A DNA stretch of 22,850 nt from an uncultured Bacilli bacterium (GCA_910577075.1 CAJTKV010000029.1:1837-24686), one strand, 5' to 3'; positions 6,698 through 15,554 are shown, counted from the stretch's first letter. Notes: a model not told the origin generated them from the sequence alone. Translations and numbers: made by a program.

Positions 6698-6724
6698 AGA
6701 AACTATTTTTATAGTTTCTTTTTT
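6698..6724 (+). terminator. Terminator of the bacteriocin cassette
   Basis: AGAAACTAT (6698-6706) pairs with ATAGTTTCT (6711-6719) around TTTT, followed by more T. It lies 6 bases after the stop of peptide B. Confidence 0.88.
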
Positions 6725-6773
6725 AAAGATTTTGATATTTTATATGTTATAATTGTATATAGCATATGAGTAG

Positions 6774-7805
6774 GTGGTTATTATAAAAAAGAAAAAAATA
6801 ATATTTATATTGGTATTTACTTTGCTAATTATTAGTATATTGTTTGTCTTTGGATATTTTTGCATCTACGTCAATTGTTCTAAGAATCCTAAAAAATATA
6901 CTCAAACTAAGTATAATTATTCATTAAGTGATAAATATAAAGAATTTCGCCAAAACATAGAGGATGTTGCAATAATTCCCGGGTTAAAAGAACATATAAT
7001 ACCTCAAGGTCTGACATATTCATCTAAGTATAATAAATTTTTAATTGTTGCTTATCATAAAGGAAAGGCATCATCTGTTATTTTCATTATTGACCCAATT
7101 AAAAAGGACTTAGAAAAAACTTTATTGTTACAGCAATATGATTCAAAATCTTTTAATACACACATTGGCGGAATTACCACTGATGATGAAACAATTTGGT
7201 TAAGTGATAATTATATGATTTATACTTTGTCGCTTTCTGAACTATTAAAAGCAGATGATATGTCTAATATTAGATTATCAAAGCCCGTTTCATCTCTTTC
7301 TAAGGGAGATTATATAACTTATCATGATGGTTTTCTATGGATTGGCGAATACGATTATAAATTCAAATATGAGACATTATCCGAGCATTATTATAAGGAT
7401 AATAAATCTCTAATAGCTGTATTTGACCTCAAAAAGGGTTATCAGGATTATCTTCATCCCGAGTTTTTGCTTTCTGTTCCTGATCGCATTCAAGGTTTAA
7501 CTTTCGATGAGGAAGACAACATTGTTCTTAGTCGTTCCTTCTGGAGTTTTCAATCATCAGATCTTTCTATATACAAAAATATTTTAGATGATCCTAGTGA
7601 AAATATTGAGATTAATGGCGATGAGTATCAGCTTTGGTATCTTGATAATTCCCATTTAATAAAAAATATAGTGATTCCTCCCATGAGTGAGGGAATATAT
7701 TATCTTGATAATGAAATTTATATCATTTTTGAAAGTGCCGCATCATTTTATCGCATATATACTCGTGATAAAGTAGATTCTATTGTAAAATTAAAAAAAT
7801 GGTAA
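6774..7805 (+). CDS. Membrane-anchored, probable beta-propeller protein of unknown function
   Basis: About 343 residues. After a run of Lys, one membrane segment covers about residues 9-30, and the rest should lie outside the cell. The body has repeated beta-strand-like blocks: PQGLTYSSKYNKFLIVAY, IGGITTDDETIWLSDN, DGFLWIGEYDY, IQGLTFDEEDNIVLSR and MSEGIYYLDNEIYIIFES. This 'PQGLTY' and 'QGLTFDEE' style suggests a beta-propeller, but no catalytic motif is visible. The start is uncertain: GTG 6774 overlaps AGGTGG, so a nearby ATT or ATA (6780-6783) may be used instead. A TATAAT at 6748-6753 suggests its own promoter after the bacteriocin terminator. Its place beside a cassette without an immunity gene makes a role in self-protection possible but unsupported. 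Confidence 0.8.
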   Translation: MVIIKKKKIIFILVFTLLIISILFVFGYFCIYVNCSKNPKKYTQTKYNYSLSDKYKEFRQNIEDVAIIPGLKEHIIPQGLTYSSKYNKFLIVAYHKGKASSVIFIIDPIKKDLEKTLLLQQYDSKSFNTHIGGITTDDETIWLSDNYMIYTLSLSELLKADDMSNIRLSKPVSSLSKGDYITYHDGFLWIGEYDYKFKYETLSEHYYKDNKSLIAVFDLKKGYQDYLHPEFLLSVPDRIQGLTFDEEDNIVLSRSFWSFQSSDLSIYKNILDDPSENIEINGDEYQLWYLDNSHLIKNIVIPPMSEGIYYLDNEIYIIFESAASFYRIYTRDKVDSIVKLKKW

Positions 7806-7852
7806 CCATTAGTAAATGTCATACTCATTTATTACATTTTATATTGTTGCTG

Positions 7853-7861
7853 TGATATAAT
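7853..7861 (+). promoter_or_regulatory. Extended -10 promoter of cca
   Basis: TGATATAAT: a perfect TATAAT (7856-7861) with the TG of an extended -10. Transcription would begin near 7868, inside the GTG at 7866, which supports translation from GTG 7878. Confidence 0.55.
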
Positions 7862-7877
7862 CAATGTGGTGAATATA

Positions 7878-8966
7878 GTGAATATAAAAATTAAAAATGT
7901 CTTATCAAAATTAGAAGAAAAGGGCTTTAAAGCCTACATAGTTGGCGGATTTGTTCGCGATTACCTTTTAGGTATTGCCTCATACGATGTTGATATAGCA
8001 ACCTCTGCTCAACCCAAAGATATTAAAGAAATATTTGATTTAAGTAGTAGTACTGATGATAATTATGGAAGCGTTTATTTTAAAGATTCTCTTTATAATT
8101 ATGATATAACAACATTCCGAACGGAAGAAAAATATGAGAATCGAAAACCTGTCCAATTCAATTATATTGATTCTATTGAAGAAGATGTTAAAAGAAGGGA
8201 TTTTACTATTAATGCTCTTTACATGGATAGCGAAGGAAACATAATAGATTTAGTAGATGGCAAGAAGGATTTAGAAAATAAAATAATCCGCGTTGTTGGG
8301 GATATTGATACCAAAATGATTGAAGATCCTTTGAGGATGTTGCGTGCAATTCGTTTTAGTTCTCTATTAGAATTCGAAATAGATGCTAATCTTTATAGTT
8401 ATATAAGACGCAATAAACAATTAATAAGAACTCTAAGTTCAACGCGTAAAAAAGCTGAACTAGATGCCATTTTTAACGATCAAAATAAATTAAAAGGCAT
8501 AAATCTTATCAAAGATTTAAATCTTGAAGAAGAGTTGGAAATAAAAATACCTGAAGATATAAAAATAGTTGATAGAGACCTTGGAATATGGGCACAAATA
8601 ATGTACTCTTCTAATTATCAATTTAAAAATAATGACTTATCCAAAATCGAAGATATAAAAAAGGTCGTTAGTTATGGTATAATAGATAATATTGTTTTAT
8701 ATGAGTGTGGCTTATATGTCTGCATGATTGCTGGGGAGATTCTTGGAATATCTATGAGTTATATCAGTGATATATATAAGAATATGCCAATTTACTCGGT
8801 TAAAGATATCGTTATCAATGGCAACGATATTATGGAAATTCTTAATCTAGAGCCAAGCGAAAAAATCAAGGATATTATCTTTGATTTAGAGATAAATATA
8901 TTAAACAACAATTTAGCAAATGAAGAAGAAGAATTAAAAGCGTATTTAATTAAGAATTGGAGGTAA
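7878..8966 (+). CDS. cca: CCA-adding enzyme (tRNA nucleotidyltransferase)
   Basis: A 362-residue class II nucleotidyltransferase that builds or repairs the 3' CCA end of tRNAs. The head domain has GGFVRD and the metal-binding pair in YDVDIATSA, followed by the neck motif RRDFTINALYMD and by EDPLRMLRAIRFS, which includes the nucleotide-recognition region. The C-terminal part is helical and diverged, and no HD phosphohydrolase domain is visible. It is slightly shorter than B. subtilis Cca (about 397). I choose GTG 7878, since GTGGTG upstream can act as the ribosome site and the promoter position excludes GTG 7866. It is followed 4 bases later by dnaD and probably heads a cca-dnaD-nth operon. 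Confidence 0.93.
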   Translation: MNIKIKNVLSKLEEKGFKAYIVGGFVRDYLLGIASYDVDIATSAQPKDIKEIFDLSSSTDDNYGSVYFKDSLYNYDITTFRTEEKYENRKPVQFNYIDSIEEDVKRRDFTINALYMDSEGNIIDLVDGKKDLENKIIRVVGDIDTKMIEDPLRMLRAIRFSSLLEFEIDANLYSYIRRNKQLIRTLSSTRKKAELDAIFNDQNKLKGINLIKDLNLEEELEIKIPEDIKIVDRDLGIWAQIMYSSNYQFKNNDLSKIEDIKKVVSYGIIDNIVLYECGLYVCMIAGEILGISMSYISDIYKNMPIYSVKDIVINGNDIMEILNLEPSEKIKDIIFDLEINILNNNLANEEEELKAYLIKNWR

Positions 8967-8970
8967 TATA

Positions 8971-9615
8971 ATGAATGAAGTAGTTTTTAATACCCTAAAG
9001 GGAAAAGATTTTGTCGTTAAGAACTTTTTAATAAAAGTTGCTACAGAACTAAAACTATCTTTAAACGAAACTCTTTTATTGATATATTTTTTAAATCAAG
9101 AAGAGCCAACTCTAAATATTCAAAATATTACTAATAATATATATTTAACGGAAGAGGAAATAATGGAAGCATTTACTCGTCTAATGGGTATAAACTTGAT
9201 AAGTGTCGAAGTTATAAAAATGCGTGATGGCAAGCGAAACGAAATCATTAGTCTAGATAATATCTTTAAACATGTTACTAGCGAAATAACCAAAAATCAT
9301 CAAGAATCCCAAAAGGAAAATCTCTTCGATGTTTTTGAAAGCGAGTTTGCTCGTCCATTGTCTCCTTTAGAGTTCGAGCTTATAGATGATTGGTTGACTC
9401 AAGGAATAGATGAAAGTTTAATTATAGCTGCCTTAAAAGAGGCAACCTATAACGGCGTTAAAAGCTTAAGGTACATAACCAAAATATTGTTAGCATGGCA
9501 GGAAAAAGGGTATAAAACTAAAGAAGATATAAATAAAAGTCAAAGACAGGAAAGCAAAGACGAATTACTTTCTGATCTTTTTGACTATGATTGGTTAGCT
9601 GATGGACAAGAATAA
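8971..9615 (+). CDS. dnaD: DnaD-family replication initiation protein
   Basis: A 214-residue protein with an N-terminal winged-helix-like region (about 1-100) and a C-terminal DnaD domain (about 125-190), recognised from FESEFARPLSPLEFELIDDW, the helix IIAALKEATYNGV, and RYITKILLAWQEKGY. DnaD helps load the replicative helicase during primosome assembly at origins and stalled forks in low-GC Bacillota. GGAGG precedes the ATG. The dnaD-nth order is conserved in B. subtilis, which supports the call. The gene overlaps nth by 14 bases. Confidence 0.92.
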   Translation: MNEVVFNTLKGKDFVVKNFLIKVATELKLSLNETLLLIYFLNQEEPTLNIQNITNNIYLTEEEIMEAFTRLMGINLISVEVIKMRDGKRNEIISLDNIFKHVTSEITKNHQESQKENLFDVFESEFARPLSPLEFELIDDWLTQGIDESLIIAALKEATYNGVKSLRYITKILLAWQEKGYKTKEDINKSQRQESKDELLSDLFDYDWLADGQE

Positions 9616-10210
9616 AATAATTGAAGTATTAGATGAAATAATTCCTGACCCTAAATGTTCCTTGCTTTACAAAAAAGATTATGAACTATTAATTGCCGTT
9701 ATGCTTTCTGCTCAATGTACAGATGAAAGAGTAAATCAAGTAACCCCTAATCTCTTTACAAAATATGATATATTTTCTTTGGTTGAAGCTTCTCAAGAAG
9801 ATATATGTAATATCATCAGGCCTTGTGGCAATATGAATAAAAAAAGTGGCTATATTAAAGAAATCGCCCGTCGATTGGTTAATGAATACGGTGGAATAGT
9901 TCCAAATAACCGCGAATTTCTAGAAAGTCTCCCAGGGGTAGGCAGAAAGACGACCAATGTCTTATTATCCAATCTGTTTGCTGAACAGGCCTTTGCTGTT
10001 GATACTCACGTTGAAAGGGTTGCTAAAAGATTGGGGCTTGCTTGTCAAAATGATGATGTTTTGGAAGTGGAAAAAAAACTATGTGTCTTTTTCCAAGATG
10101 AGAGTTACCTAAAACTTCATCATCAACTTCTTCTTTTTGGTCGACATTATTGCACGAGTAGGAATCCAAAATGTGAAAATTGTCCCTTTAAAGAGATATG
10201 CAAATTTTAA
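9602..10210 (+). CDS. nth: Endonuclease III, iron-sulfur DNA glycosylase
   Basis: A 202-residue base-excision repair enzyme that removes oxidised pyrimidines and cuts at abasic sites. The helix-hairpin-helix LPGVGRKTTNVLL holds the catalytic Lys116, and VDTHVERVAKRLGL holds the catalytic Asp134. The C terminus has the [4Fe-4S] ligand pattern C-x6-C-x2-C-x5-C (CTSRNPKCENCPFKEIC). Length and motifs are those of a complete, active enzyme. Its ATG lies inside the end of dnaD with no clear ribosome site, indicating coupled translation. Confidence 0.95.
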   Translation: MDKNKIIEVLDEIIPDPKCSLLYKKDYELLIAVMLSAQCTDERVNQVTPNLFTKYDIFSLVEASQEDICNIIRPCGNMNKKSGYIKEIARRLVNEYGGIVPNNREFLESLPGVGRKTTNVLLSNLFAEQAFAVDTHVERVAKRLGLACQNDDVLEVEKKLCVFFQDESYLKLHHQLLLFGRHYCTSRNPKCENCPFKEICKF

Positions 10211-10234
10211 GAATGCAAATTGATGCATTTTTTT
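10211..10234 (+). terminator. Terminator after nth
   Basis: AATGCA (10212-10217) pairs with TGCATT (10224-10229) around a 6-base loop and is followed by a T run. Confidence 0.7.
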
Positions 10235-10235
10235 C

Positions 10236-10264
10236 TTTACAAATTGTCCAAAAAAAACTATAAT
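10236..10264 (+). promoter_or_regulatory. Sigma-A promoter of lon
   Basis: TTTACA (10236-10241), 17 bases, TATAAT (10259-10264), followed by GAGGGAGG and the lon ATG. I see no CIRCE-type or CtsR-type operator around it. Confidence 0.8.
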
Positions 10265-10292
10265 AAAAAACAAATCTTGAGGGAGGTACGAC

Positions 10293-12590
10293 ATGAAAGA
10301 AAACTTACCAGTGTTACTTTTAAGAAAACTAGTTCTACTTCCTTATCAAGAGGCTCGTGTAGAATTAAATATTGATTTAAGTAAAAAGATTATGGACTTA
10401 TCCGAAAAGTTTTATAATAATAAATTGCTCGTTATATGTCCCTTAAATACACTAGAATCATCTCCAACAGAATCGGATTTACCAACTGTTGGAACTCTTA
10501 CTAAGATAAAATCTAAAATTATCTTGCCAAATGGCAATTATCGCGTTGTACTATCTGGACTAAATAGGGTAAAGGTTCATGAATATCGCAATCATCCAAT
10601 TGAGCCAGAAATCCTAGAAAGTACGGTTAAACGCATCTACATCGATGATTCTGATGCTGCAGAAGAAACAGCCATCCTTAGAACCTTAAAAGCCGTCTTG
10701 GATAAATATATGTTAATTAATCCCGCTGCCTCTAATAGTGTAACTAATACTATTGCCAATATGACCGATTTAGATATGTTAACTGATGTCGTAACTAACT
10801 ATTTGCCATTTGATATTCATAAGAAAGTTCAATATATGAACGAATTTGACTATTTAGTACGTGCCAATGATTTAATTAAAGACATCAACGTAGAATTAGA
10901 AGTCATCAATATTGAATCAAAAATAGAAGATGAAATTCGCGAATCGTTTAACCGCGAACAAAAGGAACTAATAATTAAACAAAAAATAAGCAAACTCAAT
11001 GAAGAACTAGGCTTAGGAGCTGACAAGCAAACTGAAGTTTCTCTATATAACGAAAAGGTAAGTAAACTAAATATTGATAAAAAAATTAAAGACAAGTTAT
11101 TTGATGAAATCAAAAAATATTCTTATACAAGTGAAACTAATCCTGATTCTTCCGTTACGCGTAATTATTTAGACACCTTGATTTCTTTACCATGGAAAAA
11201 ATACTCTAAAGATGAATTAAATTTGCCGAAGATAAAGAAAAAATTGGATAATACCCATTATGGCTTAGAAGAAGTCAAACAGCGTATTTTAGAATATATT
11301 GCCATCAAGAAAAACACAGGTAACGTTAATGCTCCCATTCTCTGCTTGGTTGGGCCTCCTGGAGTAGGTAAGACCACTTTAGGTATTTCCATTAGTCATG
11401 CCCTTAACAAAGAATTTTATAAAATAAGTGTCGGAGGTTTAAATGACTCTACAGAATTAACAGGGCATAAAAGAACATATTTAGGGTCATCTCCCGGAAA
11501 GATAATTCAAGGATTAAAAAAATGTGGTACAGCAAATCCCGTTATGTTAATTGATGAAGTTGACAAAATAGTTAGTGATTTCAAAGGGGATCCCACTGCT
11601 GTATTATTAGATATTTTAGATCCTAACCAAAATAAAAATTTTACGGATAATTATATTGAAGAACCCTTTGATTTATCTAAAGTTTTATTTATACTAACGG
11701 CCAATGATATTCAAAGTATACCATCAGCCTTATTAGATAGATTAGAAATCATTGAGATAAATTCTTATACCGAATTTGAAAAAATTGATATAGCTAAGAA
11801 ATATATCATACCGGCGATTGAAAGTGAGTACAATATCAACAAATATAAAATTAGTGATAATGATATATTAAAACTGATTAATTGCTATACTAAAGAATCA
11901 GGTGTCCGTGAATTAAGAAGAGTTATTGACAAAATATACCGCAACATTATAATTAAAGAGATAAAAAATAAGACGATAAAGTGGGAAACTATTCGCGATA
12001 TACTAGGACCAGAGAAATACGACAATAATTTAAAAACGTCAAACTACCCAGGATCTGTAAATACTTTAGGAGTCACTCAATATGGTGGTGTTGTTATATC
12101 TCTTGAATCCATCCTCTTGCCAGGAGAAAAGGGAATAAAGATAACTGGTAATGTTCAAGATTCTCTAAAAGAATCAGCAAGCATAGCTTATCATTATTGT
12201 TTAAGCAAAGTAAGTGATTTTAAACTCAATAAAAATCTTGTTGATAATAATACTATTTGTATTAATGCCTTACAATATGGAATTAAAAAGGATGGAACCA
12301 GTGGAGGTATTGCTATCGCCACATCAATATTGTCCTTACTTTTAGATAAAAAAATAGATAATGCCACTTGCTTTACGGGCGAAATAACCCTTCATGGCGA
12401 TATATCTAAAGTAGGAAGTGTTAAAGAGAAAATCATAGGGTCCTATAACAATGGCTACAAACGCGTATTTATTCCGCTAGAAAACAAAAATGATTTGCTC
12501 TATGTTCCTGATAAAATAAAGGATAATCTCGAAATTATTACTGTAAAAAATTATGAAGAAATTTTTAAAATATTATTTAAAAAAGCATAA
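10293..12590 (+). CDS. lon: ATP-dependent protease Lon (LonA type)
   Basis: A 765-residue cytosolic AAA+ protease that unfolds and degrades damaged and regulatory proteins. The N-terminal LAN domain begins PVLLLRKLVLLPYQEARVEL, and a coiled-coil region covers about 190-250. The AAA+ module has Walker A GPPGVGKTT (residues 354-362, Lys360) and Walker B VMLIDEVDKI. The C-terminal S16 domain has the Ser-Lys dyad: Ser670 in KDGTSGG and Lys711 in VGSVKEK. The usual Lon motif is DGPSAG, so the residues next to the serine are changed here, but the dyad is intact. Length is normal. It has its own promoter and terminator and so is monocistronic. GAGGGAGG precedes the ATG. Confidence 0.96.
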   Translation: MKENLPVLLLRKLVLLPYQEARVELNIDLSKKIMDLSEKFYNNKLLVICPLNTLESSPTESDLPTVGTLTKIKSKIILPNGNYRVVLSGLNRVKVHEYRNHPIEPEILESTVKRIYIDDSDAAEETAILRTLKAVLDKYMLINPAASNSVTNTIANMTDLDMLTDVVTNYLPFDIHKKVQYMNEFDYLVRANDLIKDINVELEVINIESKIEDEIRESFNREQKELIIKQKISKLNEELGLGADKQTEVSLYNEKVSKLNIDKKIKDKLFDEIKKYSYTSETNPDSSVTRNYLDTLISLPWKKYSKDELNLPKIKKKLDNTHYGLEEVKQRILEYIAIKKNTGNVNAPILCLVGPPGVGKTTLGISISHALNKEFYKISVGGLNDSTELTGHKRTYLGSSPGKIIQGLKKCGTANPVMLIDEVDKIVSDFKGDPTAVLLDILDPNQNKNFTDNYIEEPFDLSKVLFILTANDIQSIPSALLDRLEIIEINSYTEFEKIDIAKKYIIPAIESEYNINKYKISDNDILKLINCYTKESGVRELRRVIDKIYRNIIIKEIKNKTIKWETIRDILGPEKYDNNLKTSNYPGSVNTLGVTQYGGVVISLESILLPGEKGIKITGNVQDSLKESASIAYHYCLSKVSDFKLNKNLVDNNTICINALQYGIKKDGTSGGIAIATSILSLLLDKKIDNATCFTGEITLHGDISKVGSVKEKIIGSYNNGYKRVFIPLENKNDLLYVPDKIKDNLEIITVKNYEEIFKILFKKA

Positions 12591-12610
12591 ATAGTCATTT
12601 ATGTTTTTTT
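12585..12610 (+). terminator. Terminator after lon
   Basis: CATAAAT (12586-12592) pairs with ATTTATG (12597-12603) around AGTC, followed by seven T. The stem overlaps the lon stop codon. Confidence 0.85.
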
Positions 12611-12645
12611 CTTTCATATATATTGAATGAAAGGAAAGTGTATAT

Positions 12646-13419
12646 ATGAAAGAACAATGTAAATTTAAAGAATCGTGTGCTTTTAAAAATAATATTGCCG
12701 AAATAACGAGTATCAGCCTTGAATGCAATTATGAAGTTGAACCAGAAAATATTGATGGATCTTTTCTCATTGAAGGAAGTTATCGAACTCATGAATTATC
12801 CATTAATCAAGATAATTACTCCTTTAGGTTACCCTTTGAATATCGCTTAAAAGATAACTGTATCAAGGATTCTGTCAATCTGAGCGTTATAGACTTTACT
12901 TATACAACTGCTGACAATAATTTAAATATTGAGATAGAATATGAAGTGACTTATGATGTTGAAGAAGAGATAAATACCAAAGAGGATTTTGATCGCTTCT
13001 TGGAAGAACATGAAGTTGAAATAGTTGATTTAAGTAGTAATGCTTTAGATGAAGAAAAGGTGAGCGAATACCTAAAAGAGGAAAGAATAATTCCCGAGGC
13101 GACAAATGAAAAAGTTTCAAAAGAAGTACCTGATGAAGTAAATGCACCTGAAGAAGAAAGAGTAGATAATATAGAGATAAATAATGAAATAGTAAACACA
13201 TCAAATGTATCGGTTACAAATACTATTATTGACAATATTAAAGATGACAGAGACGAGTATATAACTTATCATGTTTATATCTGTACTGATTATGATACTT
13301 TAAATTCGATAGCAGATAAGTTTAAGGTATCTGTAGAAATATTAAAAAACTATAACAATGTTGAAACAATTACTAGTGGCATGAAAATAATCGTTCCCGC
13401 ATCAAATGACGAGAATTGA
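12646..13419 (+). CDS. spoVID: SpoVID-like spore coat assembly protein with C-terminal LysM
   Basis: A 257-residue protein. The N-terminal domain (about 1-110) resembles SpoVID, with the GSFLIEGSYR stretch and alternating beta-strands. A long acidic, low-complexity linker follows (about 110-205), and a LysM domain closes the protein (about 212-255: YHVYICTDYDTLNSIADKF ... MKIIVP). SpoVID sits on the forespore surface on the mother-cell side and lets coat proteins encase the spore. The protein is shorter than B. subtilis SpoVID (about 575), mainly through a shorter linker. The following gene is ysxE, as in B. subtilis, which strengthens the call. A CATATATA box at 12615-12622 might be a sigma-E -10, but its -35 is weak. 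A GAAAGGAAAG ribosome site precedes the ATG. Confidence 0.85.
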   Translation: MKEQCKFKESCAFKNNIAEITSISLECNYEVEPENIDGSFLIEGSYRTHELSINQDNYSFRLPFEYRLKDNCIKDSVNLSVIDFTYTTADNNLNIEIEYEVTYDVEEEINTKEDFDRFLEEHEVEIVDLSSNALDEEKVSEYLKEERIIPEATNEKVSKEVPDEVNAPEEERVDNIEINNEIVNTSNVSVTNTIIDNIKDDRDEYITYHVYICTDYDTLNSIADKFKVSVEILKNYNNVETITSGMKIIVPASNDEN

Positions 13420-14245
13420 AAAAAGAGGAAATATTGTCATATTTAATAATGAATATGTCATTAAAGAGGAAAAAGATTTAAAAGATCTCGAAAACTACTT
13501 AAATTCACGAGATTACCATGGCTTTATTAAAGTTCTTGAGCGCGATGAAGACAAGAATAAATATCCCTATATTAAAAATTATAGTTTAAATAACAATCAA
13601 TTGGCAACAGATCTTGCCTCATCGCTAGCCTTATTACATAATAAAACCTCTTATAATAAAGAGGTCAATAATGATAAACACAAAAAAATATATGATGACT
13701 TATTAGGTTATATTAATTATCTTGAAGAAAAATATCGAAGTATCATTAGCAAAATAGAATATACAGATTTTCCATCCCCAAGCGAAATACTTTATTTAAG
13801 TAACTATACTAAACTGACAGATTGTCTAGGCTTTTGTAAGCGCGAACTTGAGGCCTGGTTCAATTTAGTAAAGAACAAAAATAAAGAACGTGTTTCTTTA
13901 ATTCATGGAAATGTTCGCCTTGAACATGCCATATATAATGACCAATTATATCTTACTAGTTGGCGTCATGCTCGCTTTGAAACCCCAATAGTTGATTTGA
14001 TTGATTTTTACCATAATGAATGGAAGAATATCGAATTTTCCAGTGTTTTAGAAAAATACTTTGATAAATGTAGCCTTTTACCTGAAGAGCAAAAATTATT
14101 CATTATTAATATCTCTCTTCCTCTCGAGCCTCTATTTAAAGATGATGAATTTGCCAATGTTATTACTATAAGAGAATTATTCGACTATATATACAAAACC
14201 GAACAATTAATACGGCCATATTATACGGTAGAGAATAAAGAATAG
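13406..14245 (+). CDS. ysxE: YsxE-like spore coat protein (CotS kinase-like family)
   Basis: A 279-residue protein of the CotS/YsxE group, which has a kinase-like (APH) fold. The best evidence is the C-terminal half: LIHGNVRLEHAIYN corresponds to the catalytic-loop region (HG in place of HxD), and TSWRHARFETPIVDLIDFY to the DFD-like region as found in YsxE. The usual aminoglycoside-kinase residues are altered, so it may be a scaffold rather than an active kinase. In B. subtilis ysxE follows spoVID and takes part in coat encasement. Here it overlaps spoVID by 14 bases without its own ribosome site, so its translation is coupled. Its 3' end overlaps the minus-strand ORF at 14207 by 39 bases. 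Confidence 0.85.
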   Translation: MTRIEKRGNIVIFNNEYVIKEEKDLKDLENYLNSRDYHGFIKVLERDEDKNKYPYIKNYSLNNNQLATDLASSLALLHNKTSYNKEVNNDKHKKIYDDLLGYINYLEEKYRSIISKIEYTDFPSPSEILYLSNYTKLTDCLGFCKRELEAWFNLVKNKNKERVSLIHGNVRLEHAIYNDQLYLTSWRHARFETPIVDLIDFYHNEWKNIEFSSVLEKYFDKCSLLPEEQKLFIINISLPLEPLFKDDEFANVITIRELFDYIYKTEQLIRPYYTVENKE

Positions 14246-14392
14246 AATAAATATTTCGATTAATAGTATAAATAAATTAAATCTCAATGGCAAAATAAGT
14301 GTAATTATAACCTGATAAAAAATCAAACAAGATAATAATAAAATAGCAAATATACTAAATAACCCTCCAAAGGGTTTTTTATTTGGACACAT
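14207..14392 (-). CDS. Small two-segment membrane protein (hypothetical)
   Basis: A 61-residue ORF with TAGGTGATT a few bases before its ATG. After a polar start, MCPNKKPFGG, nearly the whole chain is hydrophobic: two likely membrane segments (about 11-32 and 38-58) separated by LPLRFN, ending RIIWPY. I recognise no family. The start region (coded around 14360-14385) coincides with the plus-strand terminator of spoVID-ysxE, and the 3' end overlaps ysxE, so a chance reading frame cannot be excluded. The ribosome site and clean hydrophobic pattern favour a real gene. Confidence 0.45.
   Translation of the reverse strand: MCPNKKPFGGLFSIFAILLLSCLIFYQVIITLILPLRFNLFILLIEIFILFFILYRIIWPY
14361..14384 (+). 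terminator. Terminator of spoVID-ysxE
   Basis: AACCCT (14361-14366) pairs with AGGGTT (14371-14376) around CCAA, then six T. It lies about 115 bases after ysxE, inside the minus-strand ORF 14207-14392. The reverse orientation has no T tail. Confidence 0.85.
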
Positions 14393-14460
14393 ATAATCAC
14401 CTAATATAGTTTATTCCAGAGTAAAGAAATTGTTATTTTTTAAATAATAAATTAATTATA

Positions 14461-14489
14461 TTGTAAAATAAAGATAAATATTTTATAAT
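14461..14489 (+). promoter_or_regulatory. Sigma-A promoter of the prepilin-like operon
   Basis: TTGTAA (14461-14466), exactly 17 bases, TATAAT (14484-14489). AGGAGAGG and the ATG at 14514 follow. Confidence 0.8.
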
Positions 14490-14513
14490 AATAATTAGAA
14501 TAGGAGAGGTTAT

Positions 14514-15554
14514 ATGAAAAAGAACGGCTTTATAGCAACTAGTATATTGTATTCCTTCTTTTTGATTTTTATAACTCTTTTCGTGGCCTTAATTACCAAT
14601 TATTTACATAACCAAGTTCTAATATCAGCCCTAGATGAGGCATCTTGGGATATATTGATGGGAATAAATAATACTAAAATATCGGATTTAAAACCAGGTG
14701 ATCGTGTGAGATTTGCCAATAATACCAATGTCGATAACCAACAATTTTTAAATGACAATACCAATTGGGTGGTAGCCTATGTTCAAAACAAAGATGCTAA
14801 CAATAAAACTTACTATTTTTTCAGTGATATTCATGCACCTAAAGGTACAATTTTTTACCAATTGAATCTTGATAGATTCGCCAAGATGCATACACTTTCT
14901 ATTGACATTGCTGATGAACTTTTTAAAAATGCCAATAAACCATACAATAAATCTATCAAATATAATAATAAAGCAGGCAATCCTACTATAGACATTGGCT
15001 TTATAACGTCTAGTATTTTAAATACTACAAGAAATCAAAATTATAATGTTGATATCGCCGATGCTATATTCGATGCTGGTGGTTCTTATGCTGTCAAGGT
15101 TAATTCTGCCATAAATGGTTATACTTCGGGACAATTTTACAATATGAAGATGTATACGTTCCCGTTAGGTGCCGCACAATCTAATTTGCTAGGCTCCTAT
15201 TGCGGAGGATCCTTTGATGGAACAAGAGTAACTTACAATGTTCCAAATGTCAATGTCAATAATACCTTTGGATACATGCATATAATGGACGATGCCAATA
15301 AGGGCAATAATTATATAGACTATTGTTTCTATGCTTCGCCAATTGCCTATAACCACAGTGCTAAAGATCTTGTTGTAACATTTGATGAAAAAAATGCTGT
15401 TGATTTAATATCAGCAACCTTCTCATCACAATATAACATTCGTCTAATGGCCACTGTAACTGTTAATGTCAATGCCAATAATACATATATAGCAGGGGGA
15501 CGAGGAACTTCAATGGATCCATATTTAATTACAGATGGGGTGAAAGTAGCATGA
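14514..15554 (+). CDS. Prepilin-like secreted/anchored protein 1 (non-canonical)
   Basis: A 346-residue protein starting MKKNG-FIATSILYSFF. A short basic leader ending in Gly is followed directly by a long hydrophobic helix (about residues 5-28), as in type IV prepilins. The residue at +5 after the Gly is Ser instead of the usual Glu. The rest is a large Asn-rich, beta-type extracellular region, and the C terminus has GGRGTSMDPYLITDG. From memory, the N-terminal KKNGFIATS pattern and a GxGTxxDPY-like end occur in pilin-like proteins of uncultured Bacilli. It heads a three-gene cluster; its TGA overlaps the ATG of the next gene. No pilus assembly ATPase or prepilin peptidase lies in the window. 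Function likely a surface or pseudopilus component. Confidence 0.75.
   Translation: MKKNGFIATSILYSFFLIFITLFVALITNYLHNQVLISALDEASWDILMGINNTKISDLKPGDRVRFANNTNVDNQQFLNDNTNWVVAYVQNKDANNKTYYFFSDIHAPKGTIFYQLNLDRFAKMHTLSIDIADELFKNANKPYNKSIKYNNKAGNPTIDIGFITSSILNTTRNQNYNVDIADAIFDAGGSYAVKVNSAINGYTSGQFYNMKMYTFPLGAAQSNLLGSYCGGSFDGTRVTYNVPNVNVNNTFGYMHIMDDANKGNNYIDYCFYASPIAYNHSAKDLVVTFDEKNAVDLISATFSSQYNIRLMATVTVNVNANNTYIAGGRGTSMDPYLITDGVKVA

Noticed and set aside
7813..7840. TAAATG/CATTTA hairpin after the propeller gene as a terminator
   Set aside because: The stem is weak and AT-rich, and the following bases (TTACATTTTA) are not a clean T run.
10211..10292. Heat-shock operator (CIRCE or CtsR type) before lon
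   Set aside because: No long inverted repeat or GGTCAAA-type direct repeat is present; only a plain sigma-A promoter is visible.
12896..13235. Long minus-strand frames opposite spoVID
   Set aside because: They lie opposite a well-supported gene, are low in complexity, and have no ribosome site; they are shadows of its acidic linker codons.
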